From positions 3,472,001-3,536,000 of the forward strand of contig OW818657.1 of the NCBI GenBank assembly GCA_942492905.1: a stretch of DNA of 64,000 nt. The letters are read 5' to 3'. Positions 26,907 to 34,690 of the stretch are shown here, in pieces. The notes below the pieces were generated by a model, which made no database searches, had not been told where the DNA came from, and worked only from the letters and a program-made list of their open reading frames with translations. A program made the translations under genes and the position numbers. The first letter of the stretch is position 1; each line of letters starts with the position of its first letter. Source of the DNA: CAIZWU01 sp942492905. GTDB lineage: Bacteria > Verrucomicrobiota > Verrucomicrobiia > Verrucomicrobiales > V1-33.

Positions 26907-29021
26907 GTGAAAATCCAGCCCAGCCTGCTCCTCACCCATTTTTGCATCCTTTTGGCCACTGCGGGGGTGGTGGACGCCCAGTCTCCCCAGCCCCGCTTCG
27001 GGTATGGCAGTGTGCCGGGCGGAGCTTACGTGATCCCTGCTCCCAAAAAAATCACCTCACCGACGGCAGTTGCGAAACCAAAACCGAAGCCCACTCCGGT
27101 CTCTTCTCCCACGAAACCCAAGGTAGCCGCGGTCACCAAAACCAGCGCCAAACCGGCACCGTCCAAACCGGCACCGTCCAAACCGGCACCGTCCAAACCG
27201 ACTGCGGCTAAAACTGCCACTGCCAAAACGGTTACCAAACCACCGGTCACCAAACCCGGCAGTCCCAAGTCGACAACCAAGGCCGTGGTTTCCACCAAAA
27301 CGAAGACCGCCCCGGCTCCCGCCAAGCCAGCGCCCAAAACGCAGCTGGCCAAAACCATTCCTTCCACCTCCCGGAGCAAGTCCCCCGCGCTTTCCGAAAA
27401 AACGGCCCCGAAACCCGTTATCGTCGCCCGTAAGGCCACCTCCGTGCCTTCCGTGGCCAGCAAACCCGCACCCATCGCTTCGAGGAAAGTCCCCACCACC
27501 ACCGTCGTGGTGGCAGCGGCGACCGCGGCGACCCATTCCGGCCTGCCGGACCTCACCCAACCGGTTGCCAACGATGGTTTCCATTTCTTCGGTGCTCCGG
27601 TGCAGGTTCCAGAAATCGCTCCGGCCCCGACCGGACTCAAAGCTGCTGATTCCCGCCATTTTGTGGACGTGATGGCCGCGCGGCATTCCTTGGAAAAGGC
27701 GGCTCCCCTTCCTCCAGTGCCCCCGGCTGCCCGGCCAGTGCAAACCGCTTTCGTTCCCGCCATCGCCCCCCGCGCCGCAGAAGGCCACAAGTTCCAACCC
27801 GCCGAAAGTGCCCGGGAAACCACCCCCACTGCCGCAAAACCCGCCGGTTATTCCTTGACCACCCGCAGCACGGGTTCCAGCGACCCGTCGGATACGTTTG
27901 CTGAAGTCCAGCCCGCCACCCGGGGCGCCAACGGCATCGTCGCCTCCCACGCGGTGCCTGCCCCCGAGATTGCTCCCCAGCCGCTCGCCATCCAGGATTT
28001 CCAGCCTTCCGACCCACTTCCTAACACCACATCTGTCGACATCTCGGAAGAACCTACCTTCTCACGCACCATTCCCGCCAGTCTGAGTTTGGCGGTCAAC
28101 TCCCCGGCCTTGGAATCGGCACCGGAAGCAACTCAGTTGGACGAACCGGCGCTTCCCGCCCCGGAACTCACCGACAGCACGCCACCGGAAGCGATCCAAC
28201 CCGAAACCGAACCTGCTGCTGAGATCGAACCGCCCCTTCCAGCCAAAGCTGCCCCTCCCGTCGACTCCCCGATAGAAGAGGAAATCGCCAAAACAGCTGA
28301 CGAAAACGACCTCTCTGACCGCGAACGCGCCTTCGTCCGCTCCCTCGCGGAAGCGGCTGGCAACGTCACCACCGCCAGCGGCCAGCTGAATACCGAGCTG
28401 CCCTCCACCATCGCCACCGCTGCGGCCGCGGTGATTGACCAAATCCCCGCGGAAACGGTCTCCACCTTCCGCAGTGTCGCGGCCACCGCCAAAAAGGCGG
28501 CTAAAAAAACCGTGACCGATCTCGCTCCTGAACTGCCCTTGGAGATCAGCAACGACCTCATGCCTGCCACGCCGGAAAAAATGCCGGACCGTCTGCCTGA
28601 CTTCAATGCCCCTGCCAGTGGCAAAATCGACGTCCAGTCCGACCGGCAGGCGGATTATGACCAGGCCAATAACAAAGTCATCTTCACCGGCAAAGTCGAA
28701 CTCAACAGCGCCGCCATGAGGCTCCGGGCCGAACGGGTCGAGGTTTTCATGAAAAAAGGCGGCGGCGGCATGGAACGGGTCGAAGCCACCGGCAACGTCC
28801 TGATGCGCACTCAGGACACCGCCAACGGCCCCGGCCAGATGGCCAGTGCCGGCCGTGCCAGCTACAATCTTAAAACCGGCGAAATCACCCTCTCCGATTG
28901 GCCGAAGATCCAGGAAACCGGCAAGGCCCACATCTCCACGGATCCGTCCACCAAAATGTATATGTTTACGGATGGCCGCCTCCGCACCGATGGCCCGAAC
29001 CGCACCATTATTGGCGGGTAG
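26907..29021 (+). CDS. LptA/OstA-like protein with long Lys/Pro/Ala-rich arm
   Basis: A 704-residue protein starting at GTG with signal peptide (KIQPSLLLTHFCILLATAGVVDAQ). Residues ~50-170 are extremely Lys/Pro/Ala/Thr-rich (SKPAPSKPAPSKP), and residues 170-560 remain low-complexity Pro/Ala/Glu-rich with a mild helical segment near 470-540. From ~571 a single OstA/LptA-like beta domain appears: DRQADYDQANNKVIFTG, AMRLRAERVEVF, VEATGNVLMRTQD and GEITLSDWP. LptA forms the periplasmic bridge that carries LPS to the outer membrane. Canonical LptA is under 200 residues, so the ~540-residue arm is unusual; TonB-like spanning of the periplasm or peptidoglycan binding are possibilities. The next gene is kdsD, a known LPS-locus partner. 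Confidence 0.7.
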   Translation: MKIQPSLLLTHFCILLATAGVVDAQSPQPRFGYGSVPGGAYVIPAPKKITSPTAVAKPKPKPTPVSSPTKPKVAAVTKTSAKPAPSKPAPSKPAPSKPTAAKTATAKTVTKPPVTKPGSPKSTTKAVVSTKTKTAPAPAKPAPKTQLAKTIPSTSRSKSPALSEKTAPKPVIVARKATSVPSVASKPAPIASRKVPTTTVVVAAATAATHSGLPDLTQPVANDGFHFFGAPVQVPEIAPAPTGLKAADSRHFVDVMAARHSLEKAAPLPPVPPAARPVQTAFVPAIAPRAAEGHKFQPAESARETTPTAAKPAGYSLTTRSTGSSDPSDTFAEVQPATRGANGIVASHAVPAPEIAPQPLAIQDFQPSDPLPNTTSVDISEEPTFSRTIPASLSLAVNSPALESAPEATQLDEPALPAPELTDSTPPEAIQPETEPAAEIEPPLPAKAAPPVDSPIEEEIAKTADENDLSDRERAFVRSLAEAAGNVTTASGQLNTELPSTIATAAAAVIDQIPAETVSTFRSVAATAKKAAKKTVTDLAPELPLEISNDLMPATPEKMPDRLPDFNAPASGKIDVQSDRQADYDQANNKVIFTGKVELNSAAMRLRAERVEVFMKKGGGGMERVEATGNVLMRTQDTANGPGQMASAGRASYNLKTGEITLSDWPKIQETGKAHISTDPSTKMYMFTDGRLRTDGPNRTIIGG
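27150..27200 (+). repeat. 15-bp tandem repeat in the LptA-like gene
   Basis: Three perfect copies of a 15-bp unit (27150-27164, 27165-27179, 27180-27194) plus a 6-nt partial copy encode consecutive KPAPS pentapeptides. The unit is a multiple of three, so copy-number change would lengthen or shorten the Lys/Pro arm without breaking the frame. Confidence 0.9.
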
Positions 29022-29275
29022 CCAGCCCGCGCCGCCTGCTGAGCGGCCAGTGCCCCCGGCAAGATCTAATCCCTATAGTCTGCCATAGCCTGTGGGTTCA
29101 AGCTCCCAAGGCGACTCCCGTCCACCGGCCCTGAACCCGGTTCATCGAATGCACCCTGTTGGATTTGGCCGTCCAAGCTTCCCGCTTGGCCATGTTTGAA
29201 TCCCATGAATCTTAGTGCAGCGGAGACGCTACCCGCCTTCTCCCCCTGCATCATTTACCCTGCTTCATACCGCCC
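29022..29275. other. 254-bp spacer between LptA-like gene and kdsD
   Basis: No gene seen. It holds two inverted repeats: GGGTTCA (29094-29100) with TGAACCC (29132-29138), and a 6-bp CCAAGC/GCTTGG hairpin near 29174-29190. Neither has a T tract, so they are not clear terminators. They might be processing or regulatory structures. Confidence 0.4.
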
Positions 29276-30247
29276 GTGGATTACCTCACCAAAGCCCGCA
29301 CCGTGATCGACCTCGAAATCGCCGAGGTTCAACGTCTGTCCGGGCGGATTGGCCAGTCGTTCATTGATGCCGTGGAACTCCTCCGTTCCACCGTCAGCGC
29401 CGGCCGGAAAATCGTCATCTGCGGCGTGGGCAAATCCGGCAACATCGCCAACAAAATCGCCGCCACCCTCAACAGCACCGGCTCCCCCACCGTGGTCCTC
29501 AATGCCCAGGACGCCCTCCATGGCGATCTCGGACTGGTGGCCCCCGGCGATGTCATCCTCACGCTCAGCTACAGCGGCGAGACCGATGAAATCCTCAATC
29601 TCCTGCCTCACCTCAAGCGCCAGCAGTGCCGCCTGATCGCCCTCACCGGCGGCCTCCAGAGCACCCTCGCCCAGGCCGCCGATCTGGTCCTCGACGTCAG
29701 CGTCCAGCGCGAAGCCTGCCCGCTCAATCTCGCCCCCACCAGCAGCAGCACGGTCATGCTGGTCCTAGGCGATGCCCTCGCCATGGTCCTGCTCGAAGCC
29801 CGCGGGTTCCAGTCCGGCGACTTCGCCCTGCTCCACCCCGGCGGCAGTCTCGGCCGTGCCCTCCTCACGCTCGTTTCCGACATCATGCGCACCGGCGACC
29901 GGCTTCCCCTCGTGGCCCCGGATGCCACCGTCCGCGAAGCCATCCGCACCATGGGTAGTTGCCGCGCCGGCTGCGTCATCCTGACAAATCCTGACAACAC
30001 CCTTGCCGGCATCTTCACCCAGGGCGACTTCGCCCGGGCCTTCGAGACCAATCCCAATCTGGCCGGCGAACCGGTCCGTCAATTCATGACCCCCGGCCCG
30101 ATCACCATCCAGGCCAGCAAACTCGCCGCCGAGCTTCTCAATCTCCTTGAACGCCATCCCGTGGACGAACTGGTGGTCCTCAATCAGGAAAACCATCCGG
30201 TCGGTCTGGTGGACACCCAGGATCTCAGCCGGCACCGCATCCTTTAA
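29276..30247 (+). CDS. kdsD: Arabinose-5-phosphate isomerase (KdsD/KpsF)
   Basis: A 323-residue cytoplasmic enzyme of normal family length. The SIS domain (~35-165) has ICGVGKSGNIANKIAATLNS, LHGDLGLV and LSYSGETDE. A CBS pair follows: VSDIMRTGDRLP through GIFTQGDFARA, then VRQFMTPGPIT to PVGLVDTQDL. It interconverts ribulose-5-phosphate and arabinose-5-phosphate, the first committed step toward Kdo, the inner-core sugar of LPS. The start is a GTG at 29276 without an obvious Shine-Dalgarno. It follows an LptA-like gene, echoing the kdsD-lptA linkage of proteobacterial LPS loci. A gutQ-like paralogue role cannot be excluded, but the LPS context favours kdsD. Confidence 0.88.
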   Translation: MDYLTKARTVIDLEIAEVQRLSGRIGQSFIDAVELLRSTVSAGRKIVICGVGKSGNIANKIAATLNSTGSPTVVLNAQDALHGDLGLVAPGDVILTLSYSGETDEILNLLPHLKRQQCRLIALTGGLQSTLAQAADLVLDVSVQREACPLNLAPTSSSTVMLVLGDALAMVLLEARGFQSGDFALLHPGGSLGRALLTLVSDIMRTGDRLPLVAPDATVREAIRTMGSCRAGCVILTNPDNTLAGIFTQGDFARAFETNPNLAGEPVRQFMTPGPITIQASKLAAELLNLLERHPVDELVVLNQENHPVGLVDTQDLSRHRIL

Positions 30248-30311
30248 CACTTGGCCACAGTGAAACCCGGCGCCCAGACAGTCCGGTCACTTCCAGCCAA
30301 CTCCCTTGGAT

Positions 30312-33300
30312 TTATGGCTTCGATGCTTTCACGCGGAGGAATTGCAAAGATTTGACGGGATCAATCATGACCCTGCAACGGTAGGCTATGGAGCCGGCGA
30401 TCACCGCAGCCGCCGGATCCACCTCATCAATGATGCCGTCCCCCGTCCAAGCATCGGGAGGGAAGAGCTGCGGGAGATAGATGACCCCGGCGGCCCCGCG
30501 ATCCGCCCAGCGGCGGTAGCTCAGGGTCAGCCAGAACTGGCCACCAATGGAGACAAGACCACCACTTTGGGGGGCTGGGCTGACCGCGATGGGGTCGCCG
30601 TGGAATGCGAATTCAAAAAAATTGGTCTGGCCATCCCCGTCAGGATCCGCGGCCGGCAGGGCAGCGGCTCCCGTCAGGCCTGACATCGCGGCCCAGTCCG
30701 CAAAAGCCTGCGCCTCCGCGGCGGCCGTAGTAAACATCCTATCCTCCCCCGGGGTCGTGCCATTCCCATTTGCCGCCACCAGACGATAATGATAAGTGGT
30801 CTCCGGGAGCAATCCGGCAATACTGGCGGTCACCCCGCTGTAGACCTGGCCTGCGGGGAAGGTTTGCACAGCAGAGAGTTGTCCGTAGCTGGTGGTCCCG
30901 CCATATTCAAAGCGTGCCGTGGTGCTGAAGCCGACGGGATTCACCACGCCATTCAGCAGCGCGGTCGTCTGTCCTACCGGGGCGGCCGGTTTGGTGAGGG
31001 CGAACGGGGCGGAGGGCACGCTGGCGGGAAAGGAGGCACGGAAGATGCCGTTGGTTTGGAAGTTACCGACCTGCGCCCCAAAAACGACTTCCCCGCGGCT
31101 GCTCAACACTCTGGGCAGACCATCCTCTCCTCCACTGCCACTGCCAGCCTCGACCAGCACAAAGTCCAGGAGCGTTTTCATCGCCCCACCGCCGACGTCG
31201 AGCGAATCACCGAGGCGTGCGATGAGTTTGGGCTCTCCGGCAGCGTTGGTCATCCAAAGGCCCCGGTTATTGCGGTTGGCATCCTCCACCCCCGGGCCGG
31301 AAAGATAGGATTGGAACACGATCTGTCCGGCCCCATTCATGGCAAAACCGAAGAAGGGCGTGCCAAAATCACTGCTGTCGAAAACAACGCCCGCAGGCAG
31401 CCCCGGGGCCTGTTGGCCCTCGCGGGCGATGAGGAGCTTGGTCCCGCCGCCCGCCCCTGGAGTCCAGCGCCAGATGCTCTGGGAAAATGTGATTCCGCCG
31501 TAAGCAGCGAAGGCGACCTGCCCCGTTCCGTTAATGATAGGCGGAGGCCCGGCATCCACCAGCGACGAAAACTGGAACCCGCCCGCCGTCTGCCCTTCCC
31601 TGGCAACCAACGTCAGCGCCCCGGGCAGGCCGGCAAAGATGGCGTCGTCATTGGAGCTGTCCACGCCCGTTCCCTTCAGCCGGTTGGCGAAGGCAATCTG
31701 CCCCGCTCCATTGATCCGCATGGCGTAGCCTCGCCCATTTTCCCAACTCCCGAATTGCGCGCCCGCGCCGGCACCCGGAGCGGCATCGCTTTCAGCGATG
31801 ACACGTTGTGCACCAGCCGAGGTGCCCAGCCAGACTCCTTCGTCATTGGCGCTGGTGATTCCCGCGCCCGTCAGATTGGCGAGGAATCCCACGGTGCCCG
31901 CGTTGTTCAGGACGACCTGAGCGCTGAGTACCTGGATATTCACTCCTGTCGCCAGCCCCGGAGCCTGCTGCCCCGCGAAGAGCACAGGCGTGAGGACGCC
32001 CGGCGCGCCAAGATAAACTCCTGACGGTTTTTGAGGATCATTGGTGCCATGTTTGAAAGCAGCAAGACCGGAGTCGTTGATGGACACCGCAAAGTTCTGG
32101 GCAAATGTGCCGCTGGTGCCCGGGGCCGGCAAGCCCTCCTGCGCCAAGACCTGCACAGCGCCCAGTGGCCCGGTGAGGCAGCCGTTGTTTAGATTGTTAT
32201 CAAAGGAAAGATTATTGGAGATCATTGCCGCGAAGCCGGAGTCATTCAGGTTTTTTGCCCCTGCATTGAGGTGGAAGATATCCAATCTGTCCCGCGTCCC
32301 GCCAAAAGCCCCGCCGAAATCCAGCAAACCCCCGGTACTATTCTGCACTCCGCCATCGAAGGCGACCTCGCCGGAATCGTTCAGCACCGGGAGACCGCCC
32401 GTACTGAAAAATACCTCACCCGGAAAACCAGTCGCCCGGTCTCCTTTCAGCATGATCTTTTCCAAGATGACGCTCCCGGCGGGGGCGACCGTGAGCACGG
32501 TTTCGGCGCTGGTGACCGCGCCGTCGGCGTTGGTCAGCTGCACACGATAACGTCCGGCCTGAGTCACTGCAACATTGGTTAAAGTCAGGGTGGGCGTGAC
32601 CACACCGAGCGGCGAAAACCCGGTTGCACCCGCCGGTTGAAACTCCCAGGCATAACTGAGCGGGCCGAGTCCATCCGCCCCCACGCTGAACTGGGGCGAA
32701 GTGCCGGCACCTGCACTCTGGGAAACCGGCGGCGTGACGATCACCGGTGGCAATGTCAGGGTGGCCGGGGCGCTTTCGAGCGATCCGTGCACATTCGTCA
32801 CCACCACGGTGTAGCTGCCGCGATCCCCCGCGGCCAGTGCGTCCAGCGACAAAACCGGTCCGGTTTCACCAGTCAGGATCGTGGTGCCGCGCTTCCATTG
32901 ATAGGTGGCCGGCCGCGTGCCAAGGGCTGTCACTTGAAACTCCACCCTCCCTCCCGGCACCCCACCGGCACTCGCAGGCTGCCCTGTGGTGGGAATCACG
33001 GGGGCGCTGGTGCCGGGAGTCGCCACAAAGATTGCGTCCGGCCCAGGGAAGGCCGGGCTGCTGGCCGCCCCGCCCCACAGCCCACGGAAGGCGATCCGGC
33101 CCTGAGCATCGAAGGACACCTGCCGGCCATCGCCATTTCCGGCGGGCCCCCCGGATCCTGGCAACACCCCGAACGAGGGAAGCGGGTTCGATCCCAGCAC
33201 CGGGAAACCGGTGCGCACGATCAGCCGCAGCACCCCGGTTTCATCCGTGGCGTAGAGCACGCTGGATTGACCGTTGGGGGCATTCTCCAGATCGGCCCGG

Positions 33301-34517
33301 AATGCCACCTGCCCCGAGTCGCTAATGGTCAGCGGAGTCAGGTATTGGAAAAACTGCGCGGTCCCCGGCGCGGTCACGCCTACTCGGGCGATCAGCCGCA
33401 GCTGCCCCGGACGGCCGGCCCAGATGCCTTCTGTGGTCACCTGCGCCGCCGTTTGGGCCTGTCCCAAAAACATGACCTCCCCGGAGGCATTGAGGGCAGG
33501 ATCAGACAAAGCCACGAACTTCGTCCCCAGCTCGGTATCCGGCGCGGGGAACCCCGTGCGCGCCACCAGCCTCAACTGGCCCCGCGGACCAGCATAGATC
33601 GCGTCACCGGTCCCCAGCGGATTTGGCCCAGCGGTATAGATCCGGCTGCGGAATGCCACCGCCCCACCCGCATTAAAACCGAACGAACCGGCACCCGGCT
33701 GAAGGTAAATGTCACCTTCCGTCTCCGGTGCCCGGTCGCCGGTGCGCGCGATGACTTTGAGCGCACCCGGCTTGCCGGCATAGAGCACCACCATGCTGGA
33801 CCCCTCGGATCGTTCCGGAGCAACGGGCTCCGAGGTCGTTGTATAAAAGGCAATCTCCCCGGCGCTGTTGAGGAGAGGCTTCACGTGAATGCTGCGATAC
33901 TCCGCACCAGCGGGAGAGTCCGCCGCGGGCGACCCGGTGCGCGCCACCAACTCCAAGGCATCCGGCAGTCCCATCCAGAGTCCAGCCTGGGACCCCGGCG
34001 GCGCCCCTTGGATCAAGGCCCCGAAGGCCACTTTGCCTTGATCGCTGAAACCCGAAATCGGCGCGTTTTGGCTAAGATTGAAATTCCCGTTCGTCCCGGG
34101 AGCGGGAGAATCGTCTGCCGCGATCAGGGCAGGCGACCCCGTCGCATTGGTCCACATTCCTTCCTGGTCCGCGCGGCCGGAAAAGGCCACTTTTCCGTTC
34201 CCATTGACAAACACCCCTCCCACACTGCTGAAGGGACTCACACTGCCCGGAGCCGGGTCGCCAGCCCCTACGGTATGCATGCCATTGACGAAGAGGACCA
34301 ACGGCAGGCTGAAGCCAACCTTTATCGTGCCCCGATAGGCCGCGATGCCCCCGCTCAGGGCCGGCTCGGAGAGCGCCACCACCGAATCGTCCGCGATCCC
34401 GGTGATATTCCGCAGCGTCGCAGCGCGGAGAGTGGTCGTGAAATCCGCCTGCGCCGGCCAAGGCACCGCAAGCAGCAACGGGAGAAGGACGGACCGGGAG
34501 ATGGGTGATAAAGGCAT
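30312..34517 (-). CDS. NxxGxxAF tandem-repeat secreted giant with Ig-like and FN3-like domains
   Basis: A 1401-residue protein with signal peptide (MPLSPISRSVLLPLLLAVPWPAQA). About 15 repeats carry the NxxGxxAF signature (VNGNGKVAFSG, LNSAGEIAFYT, INGAGQIAFAN, INGTGQVAFAA). They fall in two blocks, ~95-500 and ~700-1165, each unit probably a propeller-like beta blade with GLWMG/GLPGALTLVAREG phrases. Two Ig-like domains (~502-676) sit between the blocks, and an FN3-like domain follows (~1170-1260). A DPDGDGQTNFFE motif near 1287 and the ending LQFLRVKASKP match the shared C-terminal module of this window. The gene follows the Ser/Thr kinase with a 173-nt gap. Probably surface-exposed; ligand unknown. 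Confidence 0.75.
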   Translation of the reverse strand: MPLSPISRSVLLPLLLAVPWPAQADFTTTLRAATLRNITGIADDSVVALSEPALSGGIAAYRGTIKVGFSLPLVLFVNGMHTVGAGDPAPGSVSPFSSVGGVFVNGNGKVAFSGRADQEGMWTNATGSPALIAADDSPAPGTNGNFNLSQNAPISGFSDQGKVAFGALIQGAPPGSQAGLWMGLPDALELVARTGSPAADSPAGAEYRSIHVKPLLNSAGEIAFYTTTSEPVAPERSEGSSMVVLYAGKPGALKVIARTGDRAPETEGDIYLQPGAGSFGFNAGGAVAFRSRIYTAGPNPLGTGDAIYAGPRGQLRLVARTGFPAPDTELGTKFVALSDPALNASGEVMFLGQAQTAAQVTTEGIWAGRPGQLRLIARVGVTAPGTAQFFQYLTPLTISDSGQVAFRADLENAPNGQSSVLYATDETGVLRLIVRTGFPVLGSNPLPSFGVLPGSGGPAGNGDGRQVSFDAQGRIAFRGLWGGAASSPAFPGPDAIFVATPGTSAPVIPTTGQPASAGGVPGGRVEFQVTALGTRPATYQWKRGTTILTGETGPVLSLDALAAGDRGSYTVVVTNVHGSLESAPATLTLPPVIVTPPVSQSAGAGTSPQFSVGADGLGPLSYAWEFQPAGATGFSPLGVVTPTLTLTNVAVTQAGRYRVQLTNADGAVTSAETVLTVAPAGSVILEKIMLKGDRATGFPGEVFFSTGGLPVLNDSGEVAFDGGVQNSTGGLLDFGGAFGGTRDRLDIFHLNAGAKNLNDSGFAAMISNNLSFDNNLNNGCLTGPLGAVQVLAQEGLPAPGTSGTFAQNFAVSINDSGLAAFKHGTNDPQKPSGVYLGAPGVLTPVLFAGQQAPGLATGVNIQVLSAQVVLNNAGTVGFLANLTGAGITSANDEGVWLGTSAGAQRVIAESDAAPGAGAGAQFGSWENGRGYAMRINGAGQIAFANRLKGTGVDSSNDDAIFAGLPGALTLVAREGQTAGGFQFSSLVDAGPPPIINGTGQVAFAAYGGITFSQSIWRWTPGAGGGTKLLIAREGQQAPGLPAGVVFDSSDFGTPFFGFAMNGAGQIVFQSYLSGPGVEDANRNNRGLWMTNAAGEPKLIARLGDSLDVGGGAMKTLLDFVLVEAGSGSGGEDGLPRVLSSRGEVVFGAQVGNFQTNGIFRASFPASVPSAPFALTKPAAPVGQTTALLNGVVNPVGFSTTARFEYGGTTSYGQLSAVQTFPAGQVYSGVTASIAGLLPETTYHYRLVAANGNGTTPGEDRMFTTAAAEAQAFADWAAMSGLTGAAALPAADPDGDGQTNFFEFAFHGDPIAVSPAPQSGGLVSIGGQFWLTLSYRRWADRGAAGVIYLPQLFPPDAWTGDGIIDEVDPAAAVIAGSIAYRCRVMIDPVKSLQFLRVKASKP

Positions 34518-34660
34518 GGATGGCGGGATTCTGGATGGCTGGTTGCCAGTATCTGCGACACCTGCCCGCCCGCGTTATGGAAAATGTGGATTTGCCCATA
34601 TTCCGTGCGGGATCAATCCGGATCGCCGTCTGTGATCCCCAGCCATTGGAAACCGCCTCA

Positions 34661-34677
34661 CCCTTCGCCGCGAAGGG
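34661..34677 (-). other. Hairpin downstream of the kinase gene
   Basis: A 7-bp perfect stem (CCCTTCG/CGAAGGG) with a 3-nt loop lies 13 nt past the stop codon of the Ser/Thr kinase on the reverse strand. There is no clear U tract after it, so it may be a weak terminator or a 3'-end stabiliser rather than a true intrinsic terminator. Confidence 0.35.
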
Positions 34678-34690
34678 CGTCCTGATCTTC

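Noticed and set aside
29094..29138. GGGTTCA/TGAACCC inverted repeat looking like a tRNA T-arm
   Set aside because: The spacing and surrounding sequence give no acceptor stem, anticodon stem or CCA end, so it is not a tRNA.
30700..34300. Regularly spaced similar sequences resembling a repeat array
   Set aside because: These are diverged codons for NxxGxxAF protein repeats, not near-identical repeats with unique spacers; not CRISPR.
32637..34508. A 623-codon open frame on the forward strand
   Set aside because: Antisense to the NxxGxxAF-repeat gene; composition is Arg/Gly/Pro/His-rich with no recognisable motif or start signal.
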